Source: Bryobacterales bacterium
Lineage (GTDB): Bacteria; Acidobacteriota; Terriglobia; Bryobacterales; Bryobacteraceae
DNA length: 32,017 nucleotides
Assembly (NCBI GenBank): GCA_003162425.1
Contig: PMOK01000222.1
Span: 1-32,017, forward strand
Reading direction: 5' to 3'
The position numbers and the translations under genes were made by a program. Shown here in pieces: positions 7,932 to 16,600 of this stretch (the stretch's first letter is position 1; each line of letters starts with the position of its first letter). The notes beneath the pieces are model-generated. The model had not been told where the DNA came from and searched no databases. It saw only the letters and a list, made by a program, of their open reading frames with translations.

Positions 7932-8782
7932 TGCAACCCCTCCCTGCGCAGGGGGGCGTCTCCACACCGCGGTCTTGCTTGAGCGTTGTTTCGTGGGGGA
8001 TTGGAAATAAACGCTGCCCACTGAACTTAAGCGTGCCGGCCTACCAGGGCGGCATCGGATATTTAAGTTGCGGCGTGGCGATGATCGCATCCAATTGCCC
8101 ATTGGTGCACCGTTCCGTGACCTGACGCTGTCGAGTAGATGGGCATCCTCCATTGTGCGGTGCTCTTTTATGTTGGAATCAATGGAGGACAGATGCGCCG
8201 GCTCATTGCCTCAAGCGGTGAATCTGAGTCAAAGTGCAATCACTGTAAAGATCAACATGGATGATCCGACAGGTTTAGCCGCACAAGGCCCCTTCGAGGC
8301 CCGCTATGTCGCGTTCCTTGAAACGATCTCGAGCGGCGCCGCTCTGGCAGGATCGCCGAACTCGGGAGGGTACGCCGGAGCCAAGCGCACCGAGCTATTC
8401 GTCGCAAGCTACAGTCCGGCGCCAATCCGGTCTTCGCGGTTTTTGCGGGATATCCTCGCCCGCTGCTGCCTTCTCAAGATAGCGGGAATAGCCGGGCAGG
8501 ATGGCCTTAAGAACCGGAGTGCGCATGCGGAAGCGAAAACGAAGAAACGTTCTCCTACACCGCGACGGTCTCACAAAGGGAGACATCACAGTTTCAAGAA
8601 GGGCCTCCTCTCACGACGAGCGGCAAGACAAGTAACTGAATTCTTAGTATCGGCCGGCCGGGCCGGCCTGCTTCGGCGAGCAATCTCCGAGGCCCGGACT
8701 GTTGTTTGTCCGTCATCGGCTGTTGCGTCTAACGTCTCTCATCCAAGGAATCACTGAAAGCATTAAGAACGAAGCCACCAAC
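7932..8782. other. 851-bp stretch without a confident gene
   Basis: This region separates the cytochrome start (-) from the small membrane peptide (+). A plus-strand frame is open from 8068 to 8757, but its translation is mostly basic and low complexity, except for a short sigma-factor-like piece from 8257. A GC-only hairpin, GGCCGGC (8652-8658) with GCCGGCC (8662-8668), is present and has no T tract. A C-rich block at 7951-7956 (minus-strand reading) could pair with the cytochrome ribosome binding site. Otherwise I see nothing. Confidence 0.5.
8257..8340 (+). pseudogene. possible remnant of an ECF sigma factor N-terminus
   Basis: The reading from ATG 8257 starts MDDPTGLAAQ and continues with GPFEARYVAFLETISS. 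The second part resembles, from memory, the opening of a class of ECF-like sigma factors (ARYxAFLETI, then helices of sigma region 2). After about residue 28 the resemblance stops and the frame becomes composition-driven. If real, it is a truncated gene fragment. A BLASTP of this translated piece would decide. Confidence 0.22.
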
Positions 8783-8920
8783 GTGAAACGAGTCCTGCTC
8801 TTGCTCATCATCGCCGCCGTCCTCGCGATTGGCTTCTGGCTCTACCGGTGGCGGTCAGAATCGCGGCTGAACGTCGCACCCGATGCGGCGCGCGAAATCC
8901 AGAAGGCGAAGCGCCGCTGA
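8783..8920 (+). CDS. 45-residue single-pass membrane peptide
   Basis: Starting at GTG 8783 the peptide reads MKRVLLLLIIAAVLAIGFW, one transmembrane helix with a positive N-terminus. A short tail ends with LNVAPDAAREIQKAKRR. Small proteins with this build (one helix, then a P-x-A-x-x-EI-x-KA-KRR tail) seem familiar from acidobacteria, but I cannot name a family. The frame stays open further upstream to 8702, but that part looks non-coding. It converges on the sulfotransferase gene 66 bp away. No Shine-Dalgarno is obvious. Function unknown; it could be an anchor or a regulatory membrane peptide. Confidence 0.5.
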   Translation: MKRVLLLLIIAAVLAIGFWLYRWRSESRLNVAPDAAREIQKAKRR

Positions 8921-8986
8921 ATCACCTTGTGCCGATAAGACTTGGCCTCAATGATTGGCTCGTTGGGTCTCGATCTTGACTGGATG

Positions 8987-9751
8987 CTACTCCATGGCCC
9001 CCAGTGGCTTGGGTTCAGCTTGTGGAATCGACGGTCTTCCGTCGGCCGGCGTACAAAGAAACTCGAAGCCCTCTTCTCGGAGCAGCGTATCGATCTTCGA
9101 TAAATGTTCGGAATCCAGGAGTCCCGCGCCAAAACCGAACCCCCCGTCCCTAATGTGATTCTGGTGCAGCAGAGTCTGCCGATCGTAAACATAGCCGTCC
9201 TTTCGGATCAACCTCGCCTGTTCAAGATCATTGACCTGCTGGCTGAAGCTCTTCAACTGCTCCAGAGATATAGCCTTCGCGATCTGGCCCATCTGCTGCG
9301 GTTCAACCTGCAGTCCCAGGTAACCAGCGATGCTGTTCACACTCGCTAAAGGCGCTCGTATAATCGACTCATAGGAAACGATGCAAGCACTTCCGGTGGC
9401 CCGGTGAAAGGACCATACGCGGAGCGCATTCCGGAGGGCGCCAATCCAGTGGTCCACCGAGCGGCCGAACATCCTCATGGAAGAAACGACAACGTCATAA
9501 GGGTCACGCCAAGTGTAGATCGCTTGGATGGCCCCTGCGCGGCAAAGCTCGTATGCCGACGGATGGAGACCGTGAGACTTGATTACTAGATTCGAAAATC
9601 GCGGCCGGCATGCTGCAAACAGGACGGCGGGATTCTCATTATAGAAACCAAAAACCCTCCGATGCGGTTCAGCGGATCTGGCCAGCTCCAGGGCAACGTT
9701 GAACGACCAAGTAGAGCCACTCCGTATCATCCCGTCACAAAGCACAACCAT
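8987..9751 (-). CDS. PAPS-dependent sulfotransferase family protein
   Basis: A 254-residue cytoplasmic enzyme of the sulfotransferase P-loop-like fold, which transfers sulfate from PAPS to a hydroxyl or amine acceptor. The 5'-phosphosulfate loop is GMIRSGSTWS (residues 7-16). KSH at 58-60 fits the strand carrying the catalytic region, and the 3'-phosphate site is YTWRDPYDVVVSSM (79-92, Arg82 and Ser90). The start chosen is ATG 9751, 6 nt after GGAG; a TTG codon lies directly upstream. It sits downstream of the PEP-CTERM gene but behind a terminator, so it likely has its own expression. No PAPS synthesis gene or glycan cluster is adjacent, so the acceptor is unknown. Confidence 0.82.
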   Translation of the reverse strand: MVVLCDGMIRSGSTWSFNVALELARSAEPHRRVFGFYNENPAVLFAACRPRFSNLVIKSHGLHPSAYELCRAGAIQAIYTWRDPYDVVVSSMRMFGRSVDHWIGALRNALRVWSFHRATGSACIVSYESIIRAPLASVNSIAGYLGLQVEPQQMGQIAKAISLEQLKSFSQQVNDLEQARLIRKDGYVYDRQTLLHQNHIRDGGFGFGAGLLDSEHLSKIDTLLREEGFEFLCTPADGRPSIPQAEPKPLGAME

Positions 9752-9902
9752 CAAGAGCTCCGCCGCTGGTCCTGAAATCGCTGAACGAATCTGCGGGGAA
9801 CACCAAGCGCCATAACTTTGACTATCGCATCGGAAGAGTCCACGAGCAAGTTGGGCAAATTGCTAAGGGGGGCTACCAGGGTTCTTGAAGGTGATCGTAG
9901 GA

Positions 9903-9943
9903 GCCAAAAAATAAATGGCCGGCCCTTGCGGGACCGGCCAAGC
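9903..9943 (-). terminator. intrinsic terminator of the PEP-CTERM gene
   Basis: On the minus strand, TTGGCCGGTCCC, loop GCAA, then GGGCCGGCCA form a GC-rich stem of 10 pairs with a one-base bulge. It is followed by ATTTATTTTTTGG. It begins 25 bp after the PEP-CTERM stop codon and is a classic rho-independent terminator. Confidence 0.8.
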
Positions 9944-9967
9944 AATGATCTTGAAATTGCGGCTAGT

Positions 9968-10753
9968 TCAACCCCGGCCGCGTGAATATCGGTATCGGAA
10001 CAAACCAGCCAGCACCAATCCTGCACCTGTAATCAGACTAAAGGTGCCAGGCTCCGCTACGCCCGAAGAAGATGCATTGAGGTTAGCAGAATAGGTGCGG
10101 TCGAAATTGGTTCCGCCAAGTGCCGGGTTGTTCAATGTCCAATCGGCCGTACCGTTGCTCCCGGGGATTATGAACGTCTGGCCCAGTCCCACGTAGTTGT
10201 TACCACCCCCGAAACTCAAGCTGGGCGTGAACACCCAGTCATTGGTTGAAGGTGAGCCCGAAACGCCCGGGGGGGGATCCGAGGTTACGTTGGTATCGTG
10301 GCCAATGCTTCCATTACTTGTGGCGGTGAGTGCGCCGTCTGAGTAGAGCCCTTCCACGAACCCGAAAGTGAAGGTGCCCGCGGATGATGCCGTCCCCGTG
10401 CCAGCTTGCAAGCCGAAGGCGGGCGACTGTACTAATCCTGTATAGGTAACGCTTTGAGGAGTACCAATTCCTACGACCGTGAACACTCCGTTGCTATCCG
10501 AAAAGAGCAACGGTGTCAGGTCTTTAGAGCCCGAGAACACCGGACCGAACCAATTGAAAGTGTTCGCAACATCACCATTCGCCAGAAACCCTCCATCGTA
10601 GATGTAGACCTGTCCCGCGGAACCGTCGAGTGTTGGACGGGCCGTTGTTGTAGATCCGATTGTGGTTGCCCAACCCTGGGTTAGGGAGAGGGCGAAAACG
10701 AGTGTGAAAAGTAGAACCAACCTAACGGCAACGCGCAGGCTTGATTTGGACAT
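9968..10753 (-). CDS. PEP-CTERM sorting domain protein
   Basis: A 261-residue secreted protein. The N-terminal signal peptide has a hydrophobic core at residues 9-25 (LVLLFTLVFALSLTQG). The mature region is Gly/Ser/Thr/Asn-rich, lacks Cys, and looks all-beta. The C-terminus has the full PEP-CTERM signal: AEPGTFSLITGAG at about 232-244, a hydrophobic helix, then RYRYSRGRG. Such proteins are cut and anchored or released by exosortase in Gram-negative bacteria that make exopolysaccharide. No exosortase gene is in the window. It has its own promoter at 10787-10815 and its own terminator at 9903-9943. GGAGG lies 16 nt before the ATG, farther than usual. The body has no recognised domain. Confidence 0.85.
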   Translation of the reverse strand: MSKSSLRVAVRLVLLFTLVFALSLTQGWATTIGSTTTARPTLDGSAGQVYIYDGGFLANGDVANTFNWFGPVFSGSKDLTPLLFSDSNGVFTVVGIGTPQSVTYTGLVQSPAFGLQAGTGTASSAGTFTFGFVEGLYSDGALTATSNGSIGHDTNVTSDPPPGVSGSPSTNDWVFTPSLSFGGGNNYVGLGQTFIIPGSNGTADWTLNNPALGGTNFDRTYSANLNASSSGVAEPGTFSLITGAGLVLAGLFRYRYSRGRG

Positions 10754-10786
10754 AATCTAAATTAGCTTTCCTCCGTACTGGATCAG

Positions 10787-10815
10787 AGTATATAACACAC
10801 CTTAGGACATTGCAA
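10787..10815 (-). promoter_or_regulatory. sigma-70 type promoter of the PEP-CTERM gene
   Basis: On the minus strand TTGCAA (10815-10810) and TATACT (10792-10787) are separated by exactly 17 bp. Transcription would start near 10780, about 27 nt before the ATG at 10753. Both hexamers are close to consensus. Confidence 0.6.
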
Positions 10816-10965
10816 GGTTCAATTACGAATTATTTTTCAGTGATTTACCCTAGGCTTAGCGGCCCAAGAAAGATGCCATGCGCGGACCGGAGATTGCGAC
10901 ATAAGTCGTTCTTTTCTCAGTGGTTCTAGTACTTTCCTCGATGCCATCCCAGCCTACCCTTGGGG

Positions 10966-11005
10966 CCTTAGACGAGGAAGACCTCGTGCGGGTACTAAAC
11001 TAAGG
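10966..11005 (-). repeat. nested inverted repeats after the amidohydrolase gene
   Basis: An inner 6-bp stem (10972-10977 with 10982-10987, loop of 4) is flanked by an outer 6-bp stem (10966-10971 with 11000-11005), with a 12-nt bulge on one side. It lies just past the amidohydrolase stop. There is no U tract, so it could be a factor-dependent or inefficient terminator. The rest of 10816-11012 holds nothing I can identify. Confidence 0.35.
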
Positions 11006-11012
11006 GCTTTCC

Positions 11013-12419
11013 CTAGTGCAGTCCTACCTGGCCCCGCACTGACTCAATCAGCTTTGCTGGATCGAACCCAACTCCATCCCGGAAGACCATCCGGACCTTT
11101 TCGACGTCCGAAATCTGTTTGACGGGGTTTCCGTCCAGAACCACCAGGTCGGCTTGCTTACCGCGCGCGATGGAGCCGATGCGGTCGTCCAGGCCCAGGA
11201 ATCTGGCGCCGTTCAAAGTGGCGATCTGGATCGCCTCGGCGGGCGTAAAGCCGCCCTCCACGAGCAGCTCGAGATTGCGCTGATCGCCGAAGCCGGCCAG
11301 CGCGCTGCCGTTGCCGGTCGGATCGCAGCCGGCCATCAGCAAACCACCTGCTTTCACAAAAGCGCGCTCGAATTCCACTTCCTTTTTGATACGCAGTGCG
11401 CTCGATGACCGCGCTTGCTCAGGAAGCCGGTCCCGGCCGCTCAGATAAAGTAGCGCCGCGGTAGGTGAGAGCGCTTCCAAGAATCGCGGCTGGAGTGGAG
11501 GCGCCACCTCGAAAACCGCTAGCGTCGAAGTTACCGCCACTTTGTGCTGGACCAACTCCTGAATCGTTCTTTGCACGGCTTCGCCATTTACGTCCAGCTG
11601 CGCCAACTCCTGCGCCGAGCCTTGCGGGCAGACATCCGGCTGCTTCGCGGGATTGAATTCCGAATCCACCACCAGGCCGTGCTCCAGGTTATCGATTCCG
11701 AGCGCTGCGGCTTCGCGAAATCCCACCGAGCACAAGTGCCCGGTCAGCTTCAGGCCGCGCGCGTGAGCGGAGGTGAGCGCAGCTTCCAGCTCCCCGCGCG
11801 TGATATGCATGTAGGCCTTGAAAGAGTGCGCCCCCATGCTCGCCCAATACTCGACGAAGCGCCGCGCGTCATCCGGCGTATCGAGCTCGGCCATCTGCGG
11901 CGCGAAGCTGCCATGACCTTCCAGGTAGCCGACCGTAATGAGCATCTTCGGACCAGGCATGCGGCCTTGGTCGATCATCTTTTTCAAGTTCAAGTCGGTG
12001 TAGGGCTCGAGCGTCCCCGCCGTTCGCGCGGTGGTGACGCCGGAAGCCAGATAGAGCCGTGGAAAGCTCATCCCGTGCTCGATGTAAAGCGGTACGCCGC
12101 CACCTGACGGATAGAACAGGTGTTCATGCATGCCCACCAGGCCGGGAATCACGGTCTGGTCCGGCAATGTCATGCGATGAGCTCCGGCCGGTACCTGAAC
12201 TTGATCGGCCGGGCCCACGGCCTGGATTCGGCCTCCTTCAATCACAATGGTTTGGTCTTCCCGCGGCGGCGCGCCTGTTCCATCCAGGATGCGTACGTGT
12301 TCCAGGGCGATCACTGGCGCATCCACGGTGATGAACGGTTTCACGCCCGGCGTGAACTGAGACTGGGCAATAAGTCCACTAGCCGCGGCGACAGCGACGA
12401 TCCATGAGCGGGTTCTCAT
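11013..12419 (-). CDS. exported amidohydrolase (imidazolonepropionase/prolidase-like)
   Basis: A 468-residue metal-dependent amidohydrolase with a signal peptide (residues 1-19, ending LIAQ). The composite beta-sandwich start (EHVRILDGTG, then IVIEGGRIQAVGP) is followed by the metal site HEH in GLVGMHEHLF, a candidate bridging Lys in HSFKAYM, His in LTGHL and NLEHG, and an Asp in AGCDPTG near the end of the barrel. The C-terminal strand set is GSIARGKQADLVVLDGNP. Secreted relatives act on dipeptides or cyclic amides; the substrate cannot be read here. The open frame continues upstream to 12665, but that part is antisense to the VWFA gene and precedes the signal peptide. It is divergent from that gene with 30 bp between starts. 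Confidence 0.88.
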   Translation of the reverse strand: MRTRSWIVAVAAASGLIAQSQFTPGVKPFITVDAPVIALEHVRILDGTGAPPREDQTIVIEGGRIQAVGPADQVQVPAGAHRMTLPDQTVIPGLVGMHEHLFYPSGGGVPLYIEHGMSFPRLYLASGVTTARTAGTLEPYTDLNLKKMIDQGRMPGPKMLITVGYLEGHGSFAPQMAELDTPDDARRFVEYWASMGAHSFKAYMHITRGELEAALTSAHARGLKLTGHLCSVGFREAAALGIDNLEHGLVVDSEFNPAKQPDVCPQGSAQELAQLDVNGEAVQRTIQELVQHKVAVTSTLAVFEVAPPLQPRFLEALSPTAALLYLSGRDRLPEQARSSSALRIKKEVEFERAFVKAGGLLMAGCDPTGNGSALAGFGDQRNLELLVEGGFTPAEAIQIATLNGARFLGLDDRIGSIARGKQADLVVLDGNPVKQISDVEKVRMVFRDGVGFDPAKLIESVRGQVGLH

Positions 12420-12427
12420 ACCGGTGA

Positions 12428-12435
12428 AGTATAAC
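12428..12435. promoter_or_regulatory. overlapping divergent -10 elements
   Basis: The 8-bp AGTATAAC reads TATAAC on the plus strand (12430-12435, 14 nt before the VWFA ATG). On the minus strand it reads TATACT (12433-12428, 8 nt before the amidohydrolase ATG). The two starts are only 30 bp apart, so the two promoters probably compete. No clear -35 boxes are present; they would lie inside the coding regions. Confidence 0.35.
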
Positions 12436-12449
12436 GGATTCAAGCTGTG

Positions 12450-13370
12450 ATGAAATCCCTCTTCTACCGGGCGATCTCCATATTGGCGGTAATCTCTCAG
12501 TCTGGTGCACAGGATCGCGAGACGGCCATCAAAGTGGATGTGGACGTGGTGAATGTTTTCTGCACTGTGCACGATCACCGCGGCGCGCTGATCCGAGATC
12601 TTAAGCAGGACGATTTCAAAATCTCCGAGGACGGACGGCCCCAGCGGATCCGCTATTTCGCGCAAGACACCGATCTGCCACTGACGGTTGCTCTACTTCT
12701 GGACGTCAGCGGCAGCGTGCGATGGTTCGTCGAGGATGAAAAACGTACCGCGGCAAAGTTCTTAGAACAGGTGCTGCGGCCTGATGACCGCGCGCTGCTG
12801 GTGGGTTTCTCGAGCACAGTAGTGCTGTGGCAGGACCTGACGTCGTCCACTGCATTACTCGCCAACGCTCTCCAGCGGCTGCGTTCCATTCCGTTTAAGG
12901 GACTCCCGCCGCTGGGCTTCCCCATGCCCAGCACTCTGCTGTATGAAGCCGTCCAGAAGACGGCGCTTGGGAAATTAAAACCGTTGTCCGGCCGGAAGGT
13001 TTTGATCGTCATCTCGGACGGTTTGGACAACGGCAGCCCGGTGCATCTGGATCGAGTGATGGAAGCGGTGCAGACCACCAATACCATCGTCTATGGCATC
13101 TGCTTCGAAAGCGGCTTCTCCGGATGTTCCTTCCTCAAGAACATGTCCGACCCCACGGGAGGGCGAACATTTCGGGTGAAAAAGACTCCAATTGCCGAAA
13201 TCTTCGGGACAATCCAGGAAGAAATGCGGAGCCAGTACGCGATCGGTTATGTGTCCACCAATCGGGCCCAGGATGGCACCTTCCGCAAGCTGCAAGTAAG
13301 CGTGGTACCCAAGGGGCTGAAGGTGGCGGCGCGCAAGGGGTATTATGCGCACTCCGGGGAGTTAAAGTAG
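12450..13370 (+). CDS. secreted VWFA-domain protein, acidobacterial type
   Basis: A 306-residue exported protein with a signal peptide (residues 1-20). A short beta region (KVDVDVVNVFCTVHDHRGALIRD) matches the lead-in of the VWFA-related acidobacterial family. The VWFA fold runs from about residue 77 to 265 with the MIDAS motif DVSGSV (Asp85, Ser87, Ser89) and the later SDG at VISDGLDNG. Proteins of this family are extracytoplasmic and presumed to bind proteins through a divalent metal; no partner is known. GTG at 12447 directly precedes ATG at 12450; the ATG is preferred. It lies upstream of the TonB receptor in the same direction, separated by 261 bp that contain palindromes. Confidence 0.87.
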   Translation: MKSLFYRAISILAVISQSGAQDRETAIKVDVDVVNVFCTVHDHRGALIRDLKQDDFKISEDGRPQRIRYFAQDTDLPLTVALLLDVSGSVRWFVEDEKRTAAKFLEQVLRPDDRALLVGFSSTVVLWQDLTSSTALLANALQRLRSIPFKGLPPLGFPMPSTLLYEAVQKTALGKLKPLSGRKVLIVISDGLDNGSPVHLDRVMEAVQTTNTIVYGICFESGFSGCSFLKNMSDPTGGRTFRVKKTPIAEIFGTIQEEMRSQYAIGYVSTNRAQDGTFRKLQVSVVPKGLKVAARKGYYAHSGELK

Positions 13371-13427
13371 GCCATCTAACCCCACAACTCCATCGTACTG
13401 CTTCTAAGTCGTTGGTTTTCCGTTGCG

Positions 13428-13440
13428 GCACGTGACGTGC
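13428..13440. promoter_or_regulatory. GCACGT-G-ACGTGC inverted repeat
   Basis: A perfect 6-1-6 inverted repeat located 190 bp upstream of the TonB receptor start. It could be an operator for a dimeric regulator. No copy was noticed elsewhere in the window. Confidence 0.3.
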
Positions 13441-13467
13441 ACCCGAAGCTTCACAATTCTATATCCT

Positions 13468-13489
13468 CTCGCGAGAACTTACTCGCGAG
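13468..13489. promoter_or_regulatory. paired CTCGCGAG palindromes upstream of TonB receptor
   Basis: Two identical 8-bp palindromes CTCGCGAG (13468-13475 and 13482-13489) are separated by 6 nt. As DNA they could bind two dimers; as RNA they fold into an 8-bp hairpin with the loop AACTTA. They lie about 145 bp before the receptor ATG in an otherwise gene-free 261-bp leader. Confidence 0.4.
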
Positions 13490-13631
13490 GGTGTCTGTGG
13501 CCAAGTCAACGAATGACATGCCGGACGTGTATTTATGCGTCGCCTGGGCTCTGGCTGGGGACCAAAATCCATACGGCCGCCAAGTAGCGGACGAGTCTCG
13601 TTTTGCTTCAGTTTTTAGAAAAGGGGAAACA

Positions 13632-16600
13632 ATGAACAAGCTTAAGACATTGCTCGCTTTGGCCGTGTTGTCGGTATTCGTAACCGTTGTGTTCGCCCAA
13701 ACGGAGACCGGGCAGATCACGGGAACAATTTTTGATCCAAGCTCTGCCGCGATTCCAAATGTGACAGTGATCGTCAAGTCGATCGATACTGGCGCGACCC
13801 GCACAGTCACCACCTCGGAAAATGGCAGCTACACAGTAACGAACCTGCTACCAGGCGAATACGAAGTGGGCGCCACGGCGCCGGGCTTCTCGCAGGTCCA
13901 ACAAAAGGTCACTCTCACGGTGGGCGCCAAGGCCACCGTCGACCTTCACCTTGAGCTGGGCAAAGCCACTCAGGTAATTGAGGTGAATGGGTCGGCCGTG
14001 CAGGTCAACACAGAAACTCAGACGTTATCCACTAATGTCAGCGAGAAGCAGGTCCGCGAATTACCCACCCTGACGCGCAACCCATACGCGCTGGTGGCAA
14101 CTTCAGGCAACGTTTCCGATGCGGGCGCCGGAGGGCGGGGTGCCGGTTTCGCCATCAACGGCCAGCGCGAATCGGGCACCAACGTGCTGCTGGATGGCGC
14201 CGCTAATAACGATGAATTCACGGCCGGCGTCGGTCAGCAAGTACCGTTAGACGCCATTCAGGAATTCAGTATTCTTACTTCTAACTTTACGGCTGAATTT
14301 GGTCGCGCTAGCGGCGGAATCGTCAACGTCGTGACCAAGTCGGGCTCGAACGCCTTTCATGGAACGGCCTACGAGTTCAACCGCGTCTCGGCGCTTTCCT
14401 CCAACACCTTTCAGAACAACGCAAATGATATCCCGAAGTCCGTATTTGATCGCAATCAGTTCGGGTATTCCGCCGGCGGACCGGTGAAGAAGGACAAGCT
14501 GTTCTTTTTCAGCAGCACGGAGTGGACTCGCGTCCGCAGCACGGCAGAGACTTTTGTAATGGTTCCGGATCAGCAATTGCTAGCGGCAACCGCGGCGAAC
14601 ACCCAACAGTTCTTCCAGACCTACGGGAAACTCGCTTCCGGCGTTACCACTTTGAACACTTATAGCATCAACCAGCTAAATGCCCAGGGCGTCAATCTGT
14701 GCGGGGCGTATCCCAATTGCAAGGCTCTCAATCCCAACATGCCGGTTTACGACCTGGTTGGCTACAATGCGCCGGGCGACGCGGGCGGCGGAAGTCCTCA
14801 GAACCAATATCAGACGGTTGAGCGCATGGACTATAACTTCACCGATAAAACCCAGATGTACGGACGATACGCGCTGCAGAGCATCGGTTTCTTCCCGGGA
14901 TATGTATCGTCCAGTCCCTACACCGGCTACAACACATCCGAAACCGACTTTAACAATAACGGCCTGTTTTCGGTTATCCATACCTTTAGCCCACAATGGG
15001 TTTCCCAATCCAAAGTGGTTTTCAACCGTTTAACTTTGGTGCAGCCGTTTTCCAGCACCTATGGTGCCCCGGTGCCCACGCTGTACACCAGTCCGAATGG
15101 ATCTGGACAACTTCTCGGATACAACATCAACTACCCGGGCTTTATTCCAAACGCGCCGGGTAATGGCATTCCATTTGGCGGGCCGCAGAACTTTGTGCAG
15201 CTCTATCAGGACATGAGTTACACACGCGGCAATCACAATATCCGATTCGGAGGCAGCTTTGAATACCTGCGGGACAACCGCACTTTCGGCGCCTATGAAA
15301 CAGCCGGCGAATACCTGGGCAAGGGTTCGGACGGTAACGCCGTGGATGGTTTACTGACTGGCGATCTGTACAGGTTCCAGGCAGCCATCAATCCTCAGGG
15401 CCAGTTTCCTGGCGCTACGGTCAATCTGCCGTTGAATCAGCCCAACTTCAGCCGCAGTTACCGTTATCGGGAATCCGCACTTTACGTGCAAGATGCCTGG
15501 CGGATGAAACCCCACTTCACGCTCAATCTGGGGCTGCGCTGGGAGTATTACGGCGTCCAGCACAATAAGGATCCTAAGCTGGATTCCAACTACTTTATGC
15601 CGTCGGGCGAGATCGGAACACCCCTGGGCATCGCCAACGGCGTGGCCGAATCGGTCAGCCAATCCTCGGTGGGCGGCTTCTGGAGGCCGTCCTACAGAGA
15701 TTTCGCTCCCCGCATTGGATTCGCCTGGGATATTTTCGGTGACGGCAAGACGTCGCTGCGCGGTGGATATGGTATCGGATACGAACGGAACTTCGGCAAT
15801 GTGACGTTCAATGCCATCCAGAATCCACCCAACTATGAGACGGTCAGCATCACCGCCGGATCGGCTAATTGGCCGACTACGCTTCCCATCTCCATCAACA
15901 ACCTCGGTCCGTTCTCGGGAGCATCCGGAACCATCAAGCTTCCGGCAGCGACCCTGCGCGTGCCGATCCAAAACATCAAGACAGCTTACGCCCATTTCTG
16001 GAGTACTTCGCTGGAACGCCAGATATCGCCTGGACTGTTGGTTGCGCTGGATTATACCGGTTCGAAGGGCGTGGACCTGTATGACATCTCCGTCGACAAC
16101 CGCAACGGGTACGGCAATATCTTCCTGGGCATTCCTTGCAGCTACGCAGCCCAGGATTGCACTGCAGTGCTGAATCCACAGTACGGAGGAATCAACGTTC
16201 GTGGCAACAACGCCTGGTCCGACTACAACGCATTGAATTTCCGCACCAGGGTCAATAACATCAAGAACAGTGGCGTGACGTTGAACTTGAACTACACTTG
16301 GTCGCATGCCATTGATAATCTCAGTACGACGTTCAGCGATTCGGACGCCTTCTCGAACAACTGGGGCAGCCAAATTACAGGACTCCTGGATCCCTTCGAT
16401 CCCAACGTGAACAAGGGCAACGCCGACTTCGACATCCGCCAGCGCGTGGTAATAAGCGGGGTGTGGGATGTTCCGTTCTATAAGACAGGTCATGGTTTGG
16501 CGGCTCAGACTCTGGGCGGCTGGACCCTGGCCCCGATCTTTACAGCCAGGACCGGTTCCCCCTACACGCTCTTCGATTGCACCAACGGCTACACTTTCTG

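Noticed and set aside
7932..8153. N-terminal extension of the dihaem cytochrome
   Set aside because: The segment is basic and low complexity, and the signal peptide with a strong ribosome binding site starts at 7931.
9751..10026. 91-aa minus-strand frame that overlaps the sulfotransferase start by ATGA
   Set aside because: It begins inside the PEP-CTERM coding region and runs through that gene's intrinsic terminator; the translation has no family features.
12420..12665. N-terminal extension of the amidohydrolase
   Set aside because: It is antisense to the VWFA gene and would place the signal peptide internally.
13437..13631. 65-residue N-terminal extension of the TonB receptor
   Set aside because: It would bury the signal peptide and contains the palindromes; AAGGGG precedes ATG 13632 at the right distance.
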